Assembly (NCBI RefSeq): GCF_004798865.1
Contig: NW_025335589.1
Location: 11,737,909 to 11,801,908, forward strand
Length of the DNA: 64,000 bases
Reading direction: 5' to 3'
Source: Varanus komodoensis
Taxonomy: Eukaryota; Chordata; Lepidosauria; Squamata; Varanidae
How positions within the stretch are numbered: the first letter of the stretch is position 1; each line of letters begins with the position of its first letter. The position numbers were made by a program, and so were the translations under genes. The notes beneath the pieces are model-generated. The model made no database searches and was not told the DNA's origin. It worked only from the letters and a program-made list of their open reading frames with translations. Shown piece by piece: positions 32,517-44,075 of this stretch.

Positions 32517-33344
32517 AAAGAAACCCAGGAAAGGCATAGCGAAGTATCCAGTTTATAAATCCCAAATCACCTAGAAGGGGCTCTTTTTTTCTGTTCCCAA
32601 ATGTTAAAGCTTAGCCATCAGTGTTGCAAGTCAGTACTGAGAGAGTGGGAACTCTCATTCCAACAGAAGTCAAGTGGACCCTTGGTAGCTTAGTATTTAA
32701 ATATAGCTCTTTAAATAAATTGAAATACATGAAACTCCAAAAGACAATTGACCCCATGTTGAGCCTATTGAGTGTGAACTGGTTCGGGTTTGCTAAAAAT
32801 AAGTTTTTCAAATATTTCAGGCAACTGCAGTTGTAGTTAATGTAGGGTTCCATTATAGTACAATGTAGCATCAAAGCTTTTTGATCTCTGAAAATAGTCT
32901 GATTTGTCAAGGTTACATATGCTTTGCTTCCATATGTGCGTGCACTTCTGAGGTTGTATCCTTTAGTAGAATTTAAAAGATTACTCATTCTGTGAAGGTC
33001 ACTTTGTATCCTCTGAAATATGCTTTTTCAAATGAAGTGTGCTAGTACCTAAAGACAGAATCAATGCAGAGACTGTCATTCTGCCATACACAGTGTATTT
33101 TACAAATATATTCCTACTTACTTGTGAAGTACAGTAGCTGCTGCATTATATAATGGGCAACATTTACCAATGCCTTTAAAGTATAAGAAAAATATCTTCT
33201 GCAGTCATGTTACTTGACATTCCAGTTTTGATAAATGAAATGTTCTGTGGTGGGTGTATCAGCTGAGCTGGAGACATACACAAGTATAAAATTTGAAAAA
33301 AGCTATTCAAGTTATTTATTACATTTGTACCGTGTTTTTCTTTA
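32517..33344. other. Intergenic sequence, nothing recognised
   Basis: AT-rich. A 125-codon open frame on the minus strand (32611-32988) has no family match. Confidence 0.5.
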
Positions 33345-33722
33345 AAAGGGAAGCTCAGGAGGCCCTTCTACGAAAACCACCCCTGAAGGAGATGAGAGGG
33401 GTGGCAACTAGGCGAAGGGCCTTTTCTGCTGCTGCTCCTCATCTTTGGAACTTCCTCCCTGGGGAAATTCTCTTGGCGCCATCTTTATTTTCCTTTCGAC
33501 AACAGGAGAAGACATACCTTTTTAGAAATTTTTTTAACACTAAGCCTGAATGCTGTGGTCCTTTTTATACTGCTTTTATAGATGTTTTAATTTGTTGTAT
33601 TTTACTTGGTTTTAATGTGTTTTACTTTGTTAATATGTTTTATGTATTGTATGCTACCTAGGAAGGGCTCGGCAATTATAGGTGGTCTATAAATACATGT
33701 ATATGTAAATAAATAAATATAA
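33345..33722 (+). mobile_element. L2-like LINE 3' end with TAAA tail
   Basis: Reads GVATRRRAFSAAAPHLWNFL and then RQQEKTYLFRNFF, the conserved C terminus of L2/CR1 ORF2 (RRAFSAAAP.LWN.LP). The 3'UTR then has GGTGGTCTATAAATACATGT and a TAAATAAATAAAT end. The frame is open over about 90 codons. The wording differs from the 4073 copy, so it is a different L2-type subfamily. Confidence 0.85.
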
Positions 33723-36055
33723 AAGCATCAGAACCACTATCTGTGGTGTGTAGATAGATTCTCATCCAGATAGCTCACAGGACAGTCTTTTCTAGTTCTA
33801 GCAGTGAAAACTGGATCATCAACCTACACATTATTTTCTGGATTAATTAAACAAAATTTTCTAAAGTCTATTTCACCTAGGGCAGAATGCCATGCCTGGT
33901 AGATGCTCCTGGCCAACTTTAGGGAAAACACAGAATCCTCTCTATGAGCTCAAAAAGCCTTTCAAAGTTGCTACAAGAACACCGACTCAGCAAATGTGTT
34001 TGTTTCCATAGTGGGTGAGGTCCCATAAATGGAAGTCGGTCTTCAAGAAAGCCACTATGACAGGCATTCTGGGGGCAGAGAGGATGGGGCAAAGCACACC
34101 TGGTGTCTGCCTCAATCTAGGAGGTGGCTCAGTCCTTCCTCTTTGGGAGGGGGAGGAAAATACTTACATGGCTGAAAAGGTTTTGAGCACTAGAGGAGTA
34201 CAGAAGCAATCCTTGCCTCCATATTCCTCCCATGCTCAATCAGATGCCTGTGGCCTTTCAGGCTCAGGTTAAGGACAGCCACATAGGAATGCATGATTAG
34301 TGATTTGGGGTACCCTTTAGTGTAGCCAGGTCAAAGAAGGGTTTCACAATACAGGTTATGGACAGAGAGGGAGAATTGAAACTGACCAATTAATAGCCAG
34401 GGGGAAGCTCATGATGCATCTTGCAAGTGATTTCTACATTTCATAAGTGGAGTCAGCTTGGAATGTGTCCACAAATGCAGATTTTGAGGTCTATCACAGC
34501 CTGAACACACCTGGCATTTTCCTCACTAGAAGATTTTTCCAGGAAGACAGGGTAGGAGAGGGGAGGTTTGGTTTCCTACAGGTCTCCCCCTATATTAACT
34601 GTCTGGAGGTCCAGCTTCCCAGATGTTTTGAAATAGTCAGCTTCTCTTGACTAGAGAAGGAAGTGATGTGTAAATGCACTTCCCATCTCAAATCAAAGTA
34701 GCCTTAGGCAAAGAAATGCTCACCAATTCATCATCCTATTAAACTATTTTTTTAAAAAAGAGCTTTCTATTTTGTCCTAACCAATAAACATTGCTGCAAA
34801 GCATTCACCATGGAAATCTGGATCCGTTTCTGAATTTTCCAGTTTCCATGGCAATCAGCATGTGATTGCAACTATGAAGGGCCAAATGAGTTCTTGGAAT
34901 AATGCCAAGAGGAGAGGCAGCTTTCCTAAAGTGTCTGCATATCCTTTGTTTGCTGGAAGGTAATAGATGAGGAGGGTGTGCAACTCTACCATTTTCTGGC
35001 GTTGTAGAGCTTCCCCATCCCCAGGACCTCATCCCAAGCTGGCACTAAGAACACAGTTCACAGTGTGTGTTGTATTCCAGGAAGCTGCATCTATCAAACC
35101 CTGATGGTTTCCACTAAATGACAAGTGTAAGATTGGCCATGCTAGCTGGGAATGATGGGCATTCAACTCCAACTCAACAAGAAGAAAAGGCTGCTGCAAA
35201 ATTAACAAGTTTGCTAATGCCTTTGTAGATCAAAGAATGCCTACAAAAGGTGCTAAATAGGTAGACTAATGAATTACAGCGACATCAAGAGATGTACACA
35301 TATGAAGATGTAAGAAGAAGACAAATTGGTTTGGAGTAAAGTCGTGCATGTATTAAGTGCAGGAGATACAGTGATTCAACCTTTTCACATAAAACTTAGA
35401 TGTGAAAAAATGGCAGAGACCATTCACAAAATATTCTTGATAAGCATCCTGGCAGTGGTACATTAATTAGTCTCTGCAGTGAGATAAAACCTTGTATGTC
35501 AAAGTCTAAATTGCCTATACAGACTCAGTCCCATCAATTTTCCAGTAGCCTCCTGAACCTCAACAATTGAGTATCCTTGCAAGTGATAGAGCTGTCCAAG
35601 GTAAGTGATCAGAGGCGGATGGTGAGCATATGGTGAGTATAAATGTTGTACTTTGCGAGAAGGGTAACATTAATACAAGCAATATGCTGGAGTCAATAGG
35701 TGTTAGTTGTACTTAAGTCAGATCCGTCAAAATGAATGGGTCTTTGAATAGTGATGACGAATGTAAGTGGCATTCATTCCAGTGGACCTGCTTGGTGGTA
35801 GAGTAACATTAGATATAATCCTTTCTCTACCAGTTGGCATGTTGCAATGCTCAGGCATTGATCCTTGCCTCTTTTGTGGGCCAGCATTTGGAGGCTGTTT
35901 TGGGTAGATAAGAGTAAATAAGCTGAAACTCCATCCAGTCAAGAAAGGGGTTCTGTGGTTTGAAAGCTGGATGGAGACTTACAACTGGCCTTGCATGAGG
36001 TTGCACTTCCCCAGAAGACCAAGTGTGTACTCTGGCAGTCCTCCTGGAATCCATG
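33723..36055. other. Intergenic sequence, mostly unrecognised
   Basis: Mixed composition. A fragment near 35120-35175 (GGGAATGATGGGCATTCAAC) may derive from the palindromic MITE family. No convincing coding frame. Confidence 0.5.
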
Positions 36056-36870
36056 TGAAGAGAAAAGGCACAGGGGGCTTTGGTGTCTGTGACTGTTTTA
36101 ATCACTGTGTTGAGATGGTGCTTTACCAGCTCAGGCTGGTATGACAGCTGCAGTCCTAAGCTGAAGAGGTCAGAGCATGCCTCAGCTCTCCATCCACTAG
36201 TGAAATTCAAGCGGGTCTACTGTATTGCAGCATACACAGGGTTGGTTGCCTCAAAGAAACCTTACCTGGTACAGAATGCAGTGGTCCAAGTGTTGGTGTG
36301 GGTGGAGACATTCTGATTATATAACATGCATACATCCCAGCTGCACAGGTTACAAGTGTGGTTAAAGTGTTGTTTTTAACCATTAAAACCTTAAATGGTC
36401 TGAGGCCAAATTGCTCAAAGGACTGTCTTCAGCCATATCCACCTGCCTGTGTTTTAAGATCAGCAGGAGATCTCCTTTTGTGCACCCACCTGAGAGGGCA
36501 GTTAGGTGAGTAACTACACAAGACAGGGCCTTTTCTGCCTCAGGGCCTCACAGCTCTGTAATAACTTGCCATGGGGTGGGGTCTCCCAGGCCCTCACCAC
36601 TGCAGGCCTTTTGGAAAGCCCTAAAAACCTTTCCTAAAAACCTACTGCCTTCCCTAGATTATCTTTTAATTGGACTATGTTGCAGCTGCAGTCCTATGTG
36701 GTAGTATTTTTAAATATACCGGTATTCAGTGTTTTTTAAGTTGTTTGTGGCTGCTGTTACGTGTTATAACCATATCTGTTCTTATGCGAATTTCATTGTT
36801 GAATGTCTCTTTGGGGTGGGGAACGGGACCTTCTGTCCTGAGAGAGAGCCAAGAAATACTTCCTTAAAAT
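36056..36870 (+). mobile_element. Old L2/CR1 LINE fragment
   Basis: GTACAGAATGCAGTGGTCCA (as in LVQNAA), TTAAAGTG..AACCATTAAAACCTTAAATGGTCTG (as in FKALNGLGP) and GGGCCTTTTCTGCCTCAGGG appear in the order expected for the end of ORF2. Many stops; strongly diverged. No TAAA tail is visible. Confidence 0.7.
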
Positions 36871-37689
36871 AACTACAGCCCTAATTCTATGCTGCCACGG
36901 TTTCCTTGCTGCCCTTTAGATGCTACCAGCACCCTCTTTCCTAGCCAAAGTCAAGTCATAACTGAGCATAAACAAAGAAAGACTATAAAGAAGCTCCCTA
37001 AACTTGGCATCCATTGAGTTACTGCGTGCATGACTCATTTATGCATATTGGCTAACCTGAGTGATCAGCTCCCTGCCCTGAAGTTTTTTCAGAGCATGGC
37101 CTGGGTACTGCAGAGCGTGGGGAGGATCATCTGGATGCAAATGGCTTGCTCTGGGGTTCTTTGCAGGAGGCCTAGAAGCTGGCCCTGGACTGAGGCTGCT
37201 GCTTTTGTGGGAATTTAGGAGCATCCTTCACATGAGCTCACTTCCTTGCCTCTCTACATGCTCCTGTTTGTCCCATTAGGCAACACCAGGGTAGTGTTGC
37301 AGTATAGAGCAGAATTCTAAAAATATCCAAAAATATCAGTAGTGAATAATGCCACCCCATCTAGGAAGATAGCACACTTGCTCTGCTCTTAAAAAAAAAA
37401 AAAAAAACCCTGCAAAAACGGATGGGAAACTTGGGGAGAGGCTCCGAAGGATCATAAAAGCACCATGAAAAGGTTGACAAGTTTCTGTGAGTGAGGGATT
37501 CTGAGCTGCCCTTCCTTCCCCACATAAACATTCTTAAAGTTAATGCATTGTTGTATAGGCAACTACAGCCACTCTGAAAGAGGTTCTGTTGGTGCTGAAA
37601 ACTGCAGGAATTAAGGAGTTGTCTCACCGATGGGGCTTGGTCCACTCCTCTGCCTTGTACTCAGACTTCTCCATGGTATCTGTGCTTCA
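36871..37689. other. Intergenic sequence with an A run
   Basis: An 18-base A run lies near 37389-37407. No gene or named element otherwise. Confidence 0.5.
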
Positions 37690-37775
37690 CACCTATGGAC
37701 CTTGCACCTGCATAGAGCCATATGTGTGAACACACAGATGACTGTTACAGGTAAGCAACCTGCCTTTGTGGGCAG
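37690..37775 (+). mobile_element. DIRS-like terminal-repeat fragment
   Basis: CCATATGTGTGAACACACAG and then GTTACAGGTAAGCAACCTGC parallels the right end of the intronic DIRS-like element (CCATATGTGTGAATACACAG near 6814-6833; GTTACAAGTAAGCAACTTGC at 6856-6875). No other part of the element is seen nearby; a fossil fragment. Confidence 0.6.
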
Positions 37776-38856
37776 GTTACTTGTCCTTTGCCATGTCGCC
37801 TGGGGCAGCCATTGTATGATAGCATCCTGGGCAGTTTCTCAAATTGCCAGTTGTGTCCGTGGACAACCCATTCCCTGCACTAGTGCAAGATGGAGGATGA
37901 AAGGGCAAAACACCCTTGTACCCTTTTCCATACAGAGGATTTGACCACATAGATTCCCCTTGATGGATTTGGGCAAGGTGTAAAAGCTCTTGCCCGAGGG
38001 CCAGTGACCATTTTGGAGAAGCTCTGGAGGGCTGTGTTTCAGTTAGGGATATGTGAGGAATCCATTCAGTGGGATTCCCTGGGCTCAGCTCCCCCAGCTG
38101 TGGTCCGCTTCATTATGGCTGTGAGTCTGAGTTCCTTGAGAGTGTGCATGGTGTTCACACAGAGCTTGCCAGGAAACAAGCCCCACATGATGGCTGTCCC
38201 AGCAACATCACGCTTCACTCTCATTTCCAGCAGCCTTTGTTTGTACTGCACATGACATGGGGAAATGGTTGCTGGTTGCACAGGATTTGTCCTGTGAGCA
38301 TTTGTGGACTTCCTCTTGCCTTGGTTTGCTTTCTAAGAAAGGGCCAAGCATGAGGGGAGGTACACAAATGCTGGAGAAGTAGATTCCATAGAGCATCATA
38401 ACACTGATTTCAAAGGTGGGCTGTGGGGAGGACAAAAGGACCATCATATTTGAGCATGTTGCCCGTCACTGAGCTTCAGGAGAGGCATCTCAACCTTTTA
38501 AAATGCAGGAAAAACTTCAGAAAAGCCTGAAAACCATCAAAGGGTCAGCGGCTGAAGAAAAAGGGGTGTGGTCATCTGGGTAACATTGGGCCTCAAATCC
38601 TGCACCTCTGGGCTACCATGATTGTGTTCCTAGATCTGAAAATAGAACTCCAGCATTAGCTCAAAACCTTCCATTTCCATAAGCACAAAGGGAAATTTAA
38701 TTAAACTGATTTAAATACCTGTCAAAAAAGAAAACAACTCCCTCCTCCCCCCACAAAAAACAACTCAGTAGTTAATGCTTATAAAAGAGGGCTTTGATTT
38801 TCTTCATCCTGCTGTTTACCACCCTCTCAGCAGTCACAGTTCAGCTTGGAGCAGTA
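37776..38856. other. Intergenic sequence, nothing recognised
   Basis: Moderate GC. Overlapping frames at 38004-38447 on both strands have no family resemblance. Confidence 0.5.
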
Positions 38857-39590
38857 GCAGTAGTTGTTGTTAGTCGCGAAGTCGTGTCCGACCCATCGTG
38901 ACCCCATGGACAACATTCCTCCATGCCTTCCTGTCCTCCACCTTCCCCCGGAGTCCACTTAAGCTCATGCTGACTGCTTCAGTGACTCCATCTAGTCACC
39001 TCTTTCTCTGTCGTCCCTTTCTTCTTTTTCTGTCAATTGTTCCCAGCATTAGGCTCTTCTCCAGTGAGTCCTTCCTTCTCATTAGGTGGCCAAAGTATTT
39101 GAGTTTCATCTTCAGTATCTGGTCTTCTAAAGAGCAGTCAGGGTTGATCTCCTCTAGGACTGATCGGTTTGATCGCCTTTTAGTCCAAGGGACTCGCAGG
39201 AGTCTTCTCCAGCACCACAATTCAAAGGCTCCAATTCTTCGGCACTCAGCCTTCCTTATGGTCCAACTTTCACAGCCATATATTGCAACTGGGAAAACCA
39301 TAGCTTTGACTGTACACACTTTTGTCGGCAGGGTGATGTCTCTGCTTTTTAGTATGCTGTCTAGATTTGCCATAGCTTCCCCCCTCCCCCCAGGAGCAAG
39401 CGTCTTTTAATTTTTTGGCTGAAGTCCCCGTCTGCAGTGATCTTGGAGCCCAGGAAAATAAAATCTGTCACTACCTCCATTTCTTCCCTCTCTATTTGCC
39501 AGGAAGTGACAGGACCAGATGCCATGATCTTAGTTTTCTTAATGTTGAGTTTCAAGCCAACTTTTGTGCTCTCCTCCTTCACCTGCATTG
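38857..39590 (-). mobile_element. BovB (RTE) LINE 3' end, about 730 bp
   Basis: The minus strand reads LKLNIKKTKIMASGPVTSW, then MANLDSILKSRDITLPTKVC, FPVAIYGCESWTIRKAECRR, MKLKYFGHLMRRKDSLEKSL and GTIDRKRRKGRQRKR, the well-known BovB ORF2 C terminus, then a 3' end GACACGACTTCGCGACTAAC with an AAC-type tail. The reading parts lie in more than one frame, with a C-run irregularity near 39380-39392. The 5' end is truncated near 39590. It overlaps in content with the 29097 copy. Confidence 0.93.
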
Positions 39591-41029
39591 AGAGTTGGAT
39601 TATCCCTACTCAGCCATGAAATTCAGTGACTTTGGCTCAATCATGTTCTCTCCACCTCACCTACTTTATGAGTTTGTTGTGATGATAACCCTGGTGGCAT
39701 GGGGCACATACCACCTACCTCGCCCTTAGATCCCTGCATGGTTGTCCCCAGGAAGAGACAATGAGACCAGTTGCACCTTCTGAAGGAGCCATCATTCCCA
39801 GAGTCCCAATTTTCATAATGAAAACAAAAGCAAATCTCCAGACCAGGAGTCACAAGCATTACTTGATCCATATGCATGTTTGGGAATTTGAGAAACTGCT
39901 GGGGGCCCCACCACAAAACAACTCCCATGGATGACGTGGCTAGTCACAAAAAGGCTGCAAGAGGGGCTGGCTAGTCCAAAGTGAGCTAATGAGGTGCAGG
40001 GCAGCAGGGGAGAAAGAACAAAAGGCTGAGAGCAAGGAGGAAACGGGAAGGCAAAAGGATGGAACAAGGACAAGGATAATGGTGGATAGGTGAGCTGTGT
40101 GCAGGCACACATGCAAAATGCACAGTTAAGTTGCACACATACTAGAATTACTGTGACACAGCATTGTTCACCTTTGCCCACCTTTGTCCTCCATGGATCC
40201 TCAGAGGAAGAGTAGGATAAAAATAAACATTCTGCTGGAACTGATATTCATCAGGACTAGCAGAAGTATTAGCCTCTTTCTCCTAGCAGGATGACATCTG
40301 CCATTTGGTTAGGAGAGAGTGTGAACTGAATGGGCAGCCAGTTTGTTGAAAAAGTGTGCTTTATATAAAAGCCAAAGGAGAACCCATAATATGCAGGAAA
40401 AACAGGGGCAATGAAAGCAATTGCTCAAGTCCGTTTGGAGAGACAGTCAGTGAACCATGGCTGTATCTTCATCCAAGTGTGATTATTGAATAAACTTCAG
40501 TTAAGTTTAATATTAGAAATACGCAGAATCTTTTCTCTGTTTTGTATTTATTTAAAGCTAGAACTGATAAGTCTATATTTAAAATGACAGCTTTTTGGTG
40601 TTTACTGATGGGATTGTGTTGTGGAATTGGCACACTTTGCCATCTGTCTATACAGACTGTTATGTTGCAAGGTAACAATCTGTACAATCTGGGGCAAATA
40701 TGCAGTTAATGTGAACATCCAGAATACACATGAAGCCTTAGGACCATATTCAACACCGGCCGCTTGAGCTTGTATGCAGTGCTTCATGTATATAACCTGA
40801 CCTGCTAATAAATGCTAGAGAGCAAATTTAGAAAAGAATTTAAAACAGCGCTCTGCATTTAGTAGACCTGCACTGCATTTGCAAGAAGCACAGTTTATAT
40901 TTATAACCCTATAGCCCTTTATATTGAAGGTAGCTTTCAGTAGCTTAACTGATATAGGAGCTAATGTTTATCTTTGTGGTAATATTTTATTCATCAGGTT
41001 TTAATTGGCTGTTTTGTGTGTAGATGATT
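39591..41029. other. Intergenic sequence, nothing recognised
   Basis: No gene or named repeat. A 122-codon minus-strand frame (39813-40181) is low-complexity Pro/Ser/Cys-rich and not credible. Confidence 0.5.
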
Positions 41030-41260
41030 TTGTTTTCTCATCATCACCATCATCATTATCACATTACATTTATACCCTACCTTTCTTTCTCTTGCAAGGA
41101 AGCCACAGTGACTTATGGAATACTACCCTTCTCCATTTTATCCTCACCATGACAGCCCTGTGAGCTCCATGGCCAGCTGGGGACCAGAACCCGGATCTCT
41201 TGAGAGGCAGTCCAGTGTTATCTCTTCAGTGTTAGCTCTGCTGTCTGATCTAAATTGGAG
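41030..41260 (-). mobile_element. tRNA-type SINE (MIR-like layout), minus strand
   Basis: ACATTTATACCCTACCTTTC, CATTTTATCCTCACCATGAC then AGCCCTGTGAG, and GGGGACCAGAACCCGGATCT (an inverted B-box-like segment) occur in the order of a widespread squamate tRNA-derived SINE. Diverged. A (CAT)n patch precedes it at 41041-41060. Confidence 0.6.
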
Positions 41261-41862
41261 ATGGTGACTGGATGGCTAAATGAGAAGACTTAACGCCACC
41301 CATTTTGCCACACCACACTGAACTGTTAGAACTACTCTATAGTAAGGAGAGAAATATGGGATCTCTATAGAATATACATAATTTGAATCTCCCCTTCACC
41401 CCACCTGCCTCATTTGACAAGTCTAACAGCTGCAGAACTGTCTGTGGGTTGTATCAAGTGGTGTTATTCCACTAGTCCTAATGATGCTGGCCCAGCAGAA
41501 ATCAAGTTCTGAACTATAGGCAAAGGGGAATCTACCTGAAGCTCCACTTGGGCAAACTGCTGCTCAATCAGTTGCAGATTTTGGATTTACAAAATTACCC
41601 GCTGGAGAAAGCAACGAAGATTTCTTGGCACTGAAATTTCTTCTGCTTATTAATATGTTAGATTTAGACTCATGTTTCATCATTTCAGTCACTAGTTAAT
41701 TTCTAACGTAATTGACTGCATTGATTTCTGCCACTACTAGCTTTTTTCATAAGGAATTTACTGTTCACTTTTGAGTTTTTACTCAGGGTTGCTTACAGTT
41801 TCTTTAGATGATTTCATGATTCTCCAGTTGTGCTTCTGTTTTTAAGGATGCTTTACTAGGGT
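41261..41862. other. Intergenic sequence, nothing recognised
   Basis: AT-rich with no named feature. Confidence 0.5.
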
Positions 41863-42090
41863 GCTTTTCAGAACCAGGAAAATGGTGCATTGTTGCTGAA
41901 AGCGAAAGAATTGCTTGTGTGTGTTTGCACTACAGCACAGTTCCACCTAGACGTTATGCAGTGGAAAAGCAAGAAAGGGACAACTTGTGGAATAGAGCTT
42001 AGATCTCAAAATATCAATGAAACCAAAGGTAGGCACAGCCATGAACAGCCTTGTGTAGAAAAGCTCCTGGTGATACGAAAGATCACAATC
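41863..42090. repeat. Dispersed repeat family X, copy 1
   Basis: Aligns along its length with 50017-50235: TTTTCAG..CAGG.AAATGG near the start, GAAAG.GAAAGAA, CCACCTAGA.GT.ATG..GTGGAA in the middle, and ATGAACAG.CTTGTG.AGAAA near the end. I do not recognise the family. It has no open frame worth calling, and no TIR or A/B box was identified. Confidence 0.7.
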
Positions 42091-42129
42091 TTCTGGGAAA
42101 GCTGATACCAGGAAGCTCATTGGAAAGCT

Positions 42130-42335
42130 CGTCGCGCCAGGCTAAGACCTTTTTATTTAAAACTTATTTTAATTGTTAAATTATTGAATTAGGATTTTAA
42201 CATTTTTAGCCGAGAATGCACCTGGGTTTTTTTAAACTTTTTTTAAATTGTTCTATTATTATTTATGTATGTATTTATGTATTCTTTGTGAGCTGCCCTG
42301 AGGCTTTGTTGCGATGGGGATGGCATAGAAATGTT

Positions 42336-42367
<32 letters not shown>
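42130..42367 (+). mobile_element. L2-like LINE 3'UTR with (TAAA)n tail
   Basis: GCGCCAGGCTAAGACCTTTT to GCATAGAAATGTTTTAAATA then (AATA)n matches, nearly base for base, the 3'UTR of the nested LINE at 4073-4792 (opposite strand). Truncated to about 240 bp, with no ORF part. Confidence 0.88.
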
Positions 42368-42979
42368 AGGAACAGCCCAATGCTGATGGATTAGGCAATG
42401 CAAACCACCCAGAGGGGATCCAGAGAGAGCTAGATCAAGGGACAATACTGTGCCTGAGTGCCACAATGTAGGAGTCACAAAGCAAAGTCTGAAGAGACTG
42501 AATGAGCGAGCCAGTGAGTGAATAACAAAAAGAATTTCCCAATTGACGATGGAGAGAGAGTCCTTGAAACCACCAACTCATTGCAGTTTGCTATGCCTCC
42601 TTGAGGCCCTTGAAATACAAATTTAGTAACAATCCATTTATTATATTTCATAATCCCCGGTAGTATGGATTCTCTGGGCAATATACAGTCGAACCATTTA
42701 AAACAGTTATAATGTAGAATCTGTAAAAATTGAGTAATAAAAGTGCATAAAACCTCAGCAGAAAATAACAATAAAAATAAAAATAAGAACAGAGAGGGAA
42801 AAAAAACCCTTACCATTGGGAGCTAATATAATTTACAGGAGCAAAATGCCTTCCAGCAGCCATAAAACTAGAGGCTAAAGTGTGAATATTAATATTTAAA
42901 TGAAAAGTATTAAGATGATTTTAAAAGGCCTGGGAGAATTGAAACATGTTTTCCTGTTGCCAGAATGATATTAGCTATA
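42368..42979. other. Intergenic sequence with A-rich patch
   Basis: An (AAATA)n-like patch lies near 42765-42790. The preceding 100 bases may be an old LINE 3'UTR (GGGCAATATACAGTCGAACC) but are too diverged to call. Confidence 0.45.
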
Positions 42980-42989
42980 CTCTAGGGCA

Positions 42990-43120
42990 GAACTGGGCAA
43001 ATGATTCCTTCCAGAATATTTAGTTTACAACTCCCTTCAGCACCAACCTGCATGGACAATTATCAGGAATTATGGGAATTGTAGTCCAAAACATTTGGAG
43101 GGTGTCAGGTTGGGGAAAGC
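42990..43120. mobile_element. Palindromic MITE, clear copy 1
   Basis: Left arm TATTTAGTTTACAACTCCCT; right arm GGGAATTGTAGTCCAAAACA then TTTGGAGGGTGTC. The arms are inverted copies around a short spacer. Possibly a hAT-derived hairpin element; the family is uncertain. Confidence 0.6.
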
Positions 43121-43979
43121 TGTTCGCGGAAACCAGTCCATAACTAGGTACCACTCTTGAAAAGGCAAACAGATTACCTTCCAGTAATAGCAAACTGGGA
43201 AGATGAGGTTAGGATCAGCACCTGGGAACCTGAAGAACAGCCATCCAGCTATAGTCTCTTCTTTCTGCAGGATACTTGGAGGGTGGGAGAGAAGGTTTCT
43301 CTGAATGGCCACCAGACCAACAGGTTTTTCCCTGAGTGACCATCTATTATTCAGTGAGTTGTCATCTATTGTCTGGACTTTCCTTCCTCACTTACTCTGG
43401 GAGGTTAAGGATGATATATGAGGAACAGCTTAGAAGCAGGCTCAACTACACTACCCTGAAAATGGCGCTTTACTCAAATCTTTGTCAGGGATTTGGTGGG
43501 TTTGAAAATAATGAAAATCACCTCCTCAGGTCAACACTGCAAAATGGGGTGGTGACCTGGGAAAGTCAAATCAGACAATAAGTTAAATGGATCTGAGCAG
43601 AAATGGGAATGGGGCAGGAGAAAGAAGTAACCACAGAGTAAAGTGGGGCAATAGAGGGGAATTATATGGGCAGATAAAAGGGACATCTAAAGCAGGCATT
43701 GCGGTGGGGGGGATTCGTGGCCCTCATCCTAATTTCAAAGGTCTGCTGTAAACCACCAGTTCAGACCTAGGGAAAAAGAGATCTGTCCTTCTCATGGATG
43801 AGGAGGATGGTGACCCATCTCTGGCCAAACCCACCACTGGCTTTGGCCCTACTGACTGCCAAAAGGCATGCATATGGGTACCATATTATGAGACCTATTA
43901 TGAAGGATACTTCATCCTTCAGTGTTATGGGTTCATTTCTAGCAACTTAGTGGCACAACAAGACACCACAACTCGGTGC
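43121..43979. other. Intergenic sequence, nothing recognised
   Basis: Moderate GC. No credible frame or named repeat. Confidence 0.5.
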
Positions 43980-44075
43980 TCTCCAGACATTTTGGACTAG
44001 AACTCCCAGCATTCTTGTCTATTGGCCATGTGGGTTGGGGCTAATGGGAATTGAAGTCCAAAACATCTGCATGCC
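43980..44075. mobile_element. Palindromic MITE, clear copy 2
   Basis: CCAGACATTTTGGACTAGAA then CTCCCAGCATTC, and the inverted arm CTAATGGGAATTGAAGTCCA then AAACATCTG. Same family as 42990-43120, with better-preserved arms. Confidence 0.7.

Noticed and set aside
38898-39410. 170-codon open frame on the + strand
   Set aside because: It is antisense to the BovB ORF2 C terminus on the minus strand; a shadow frame.
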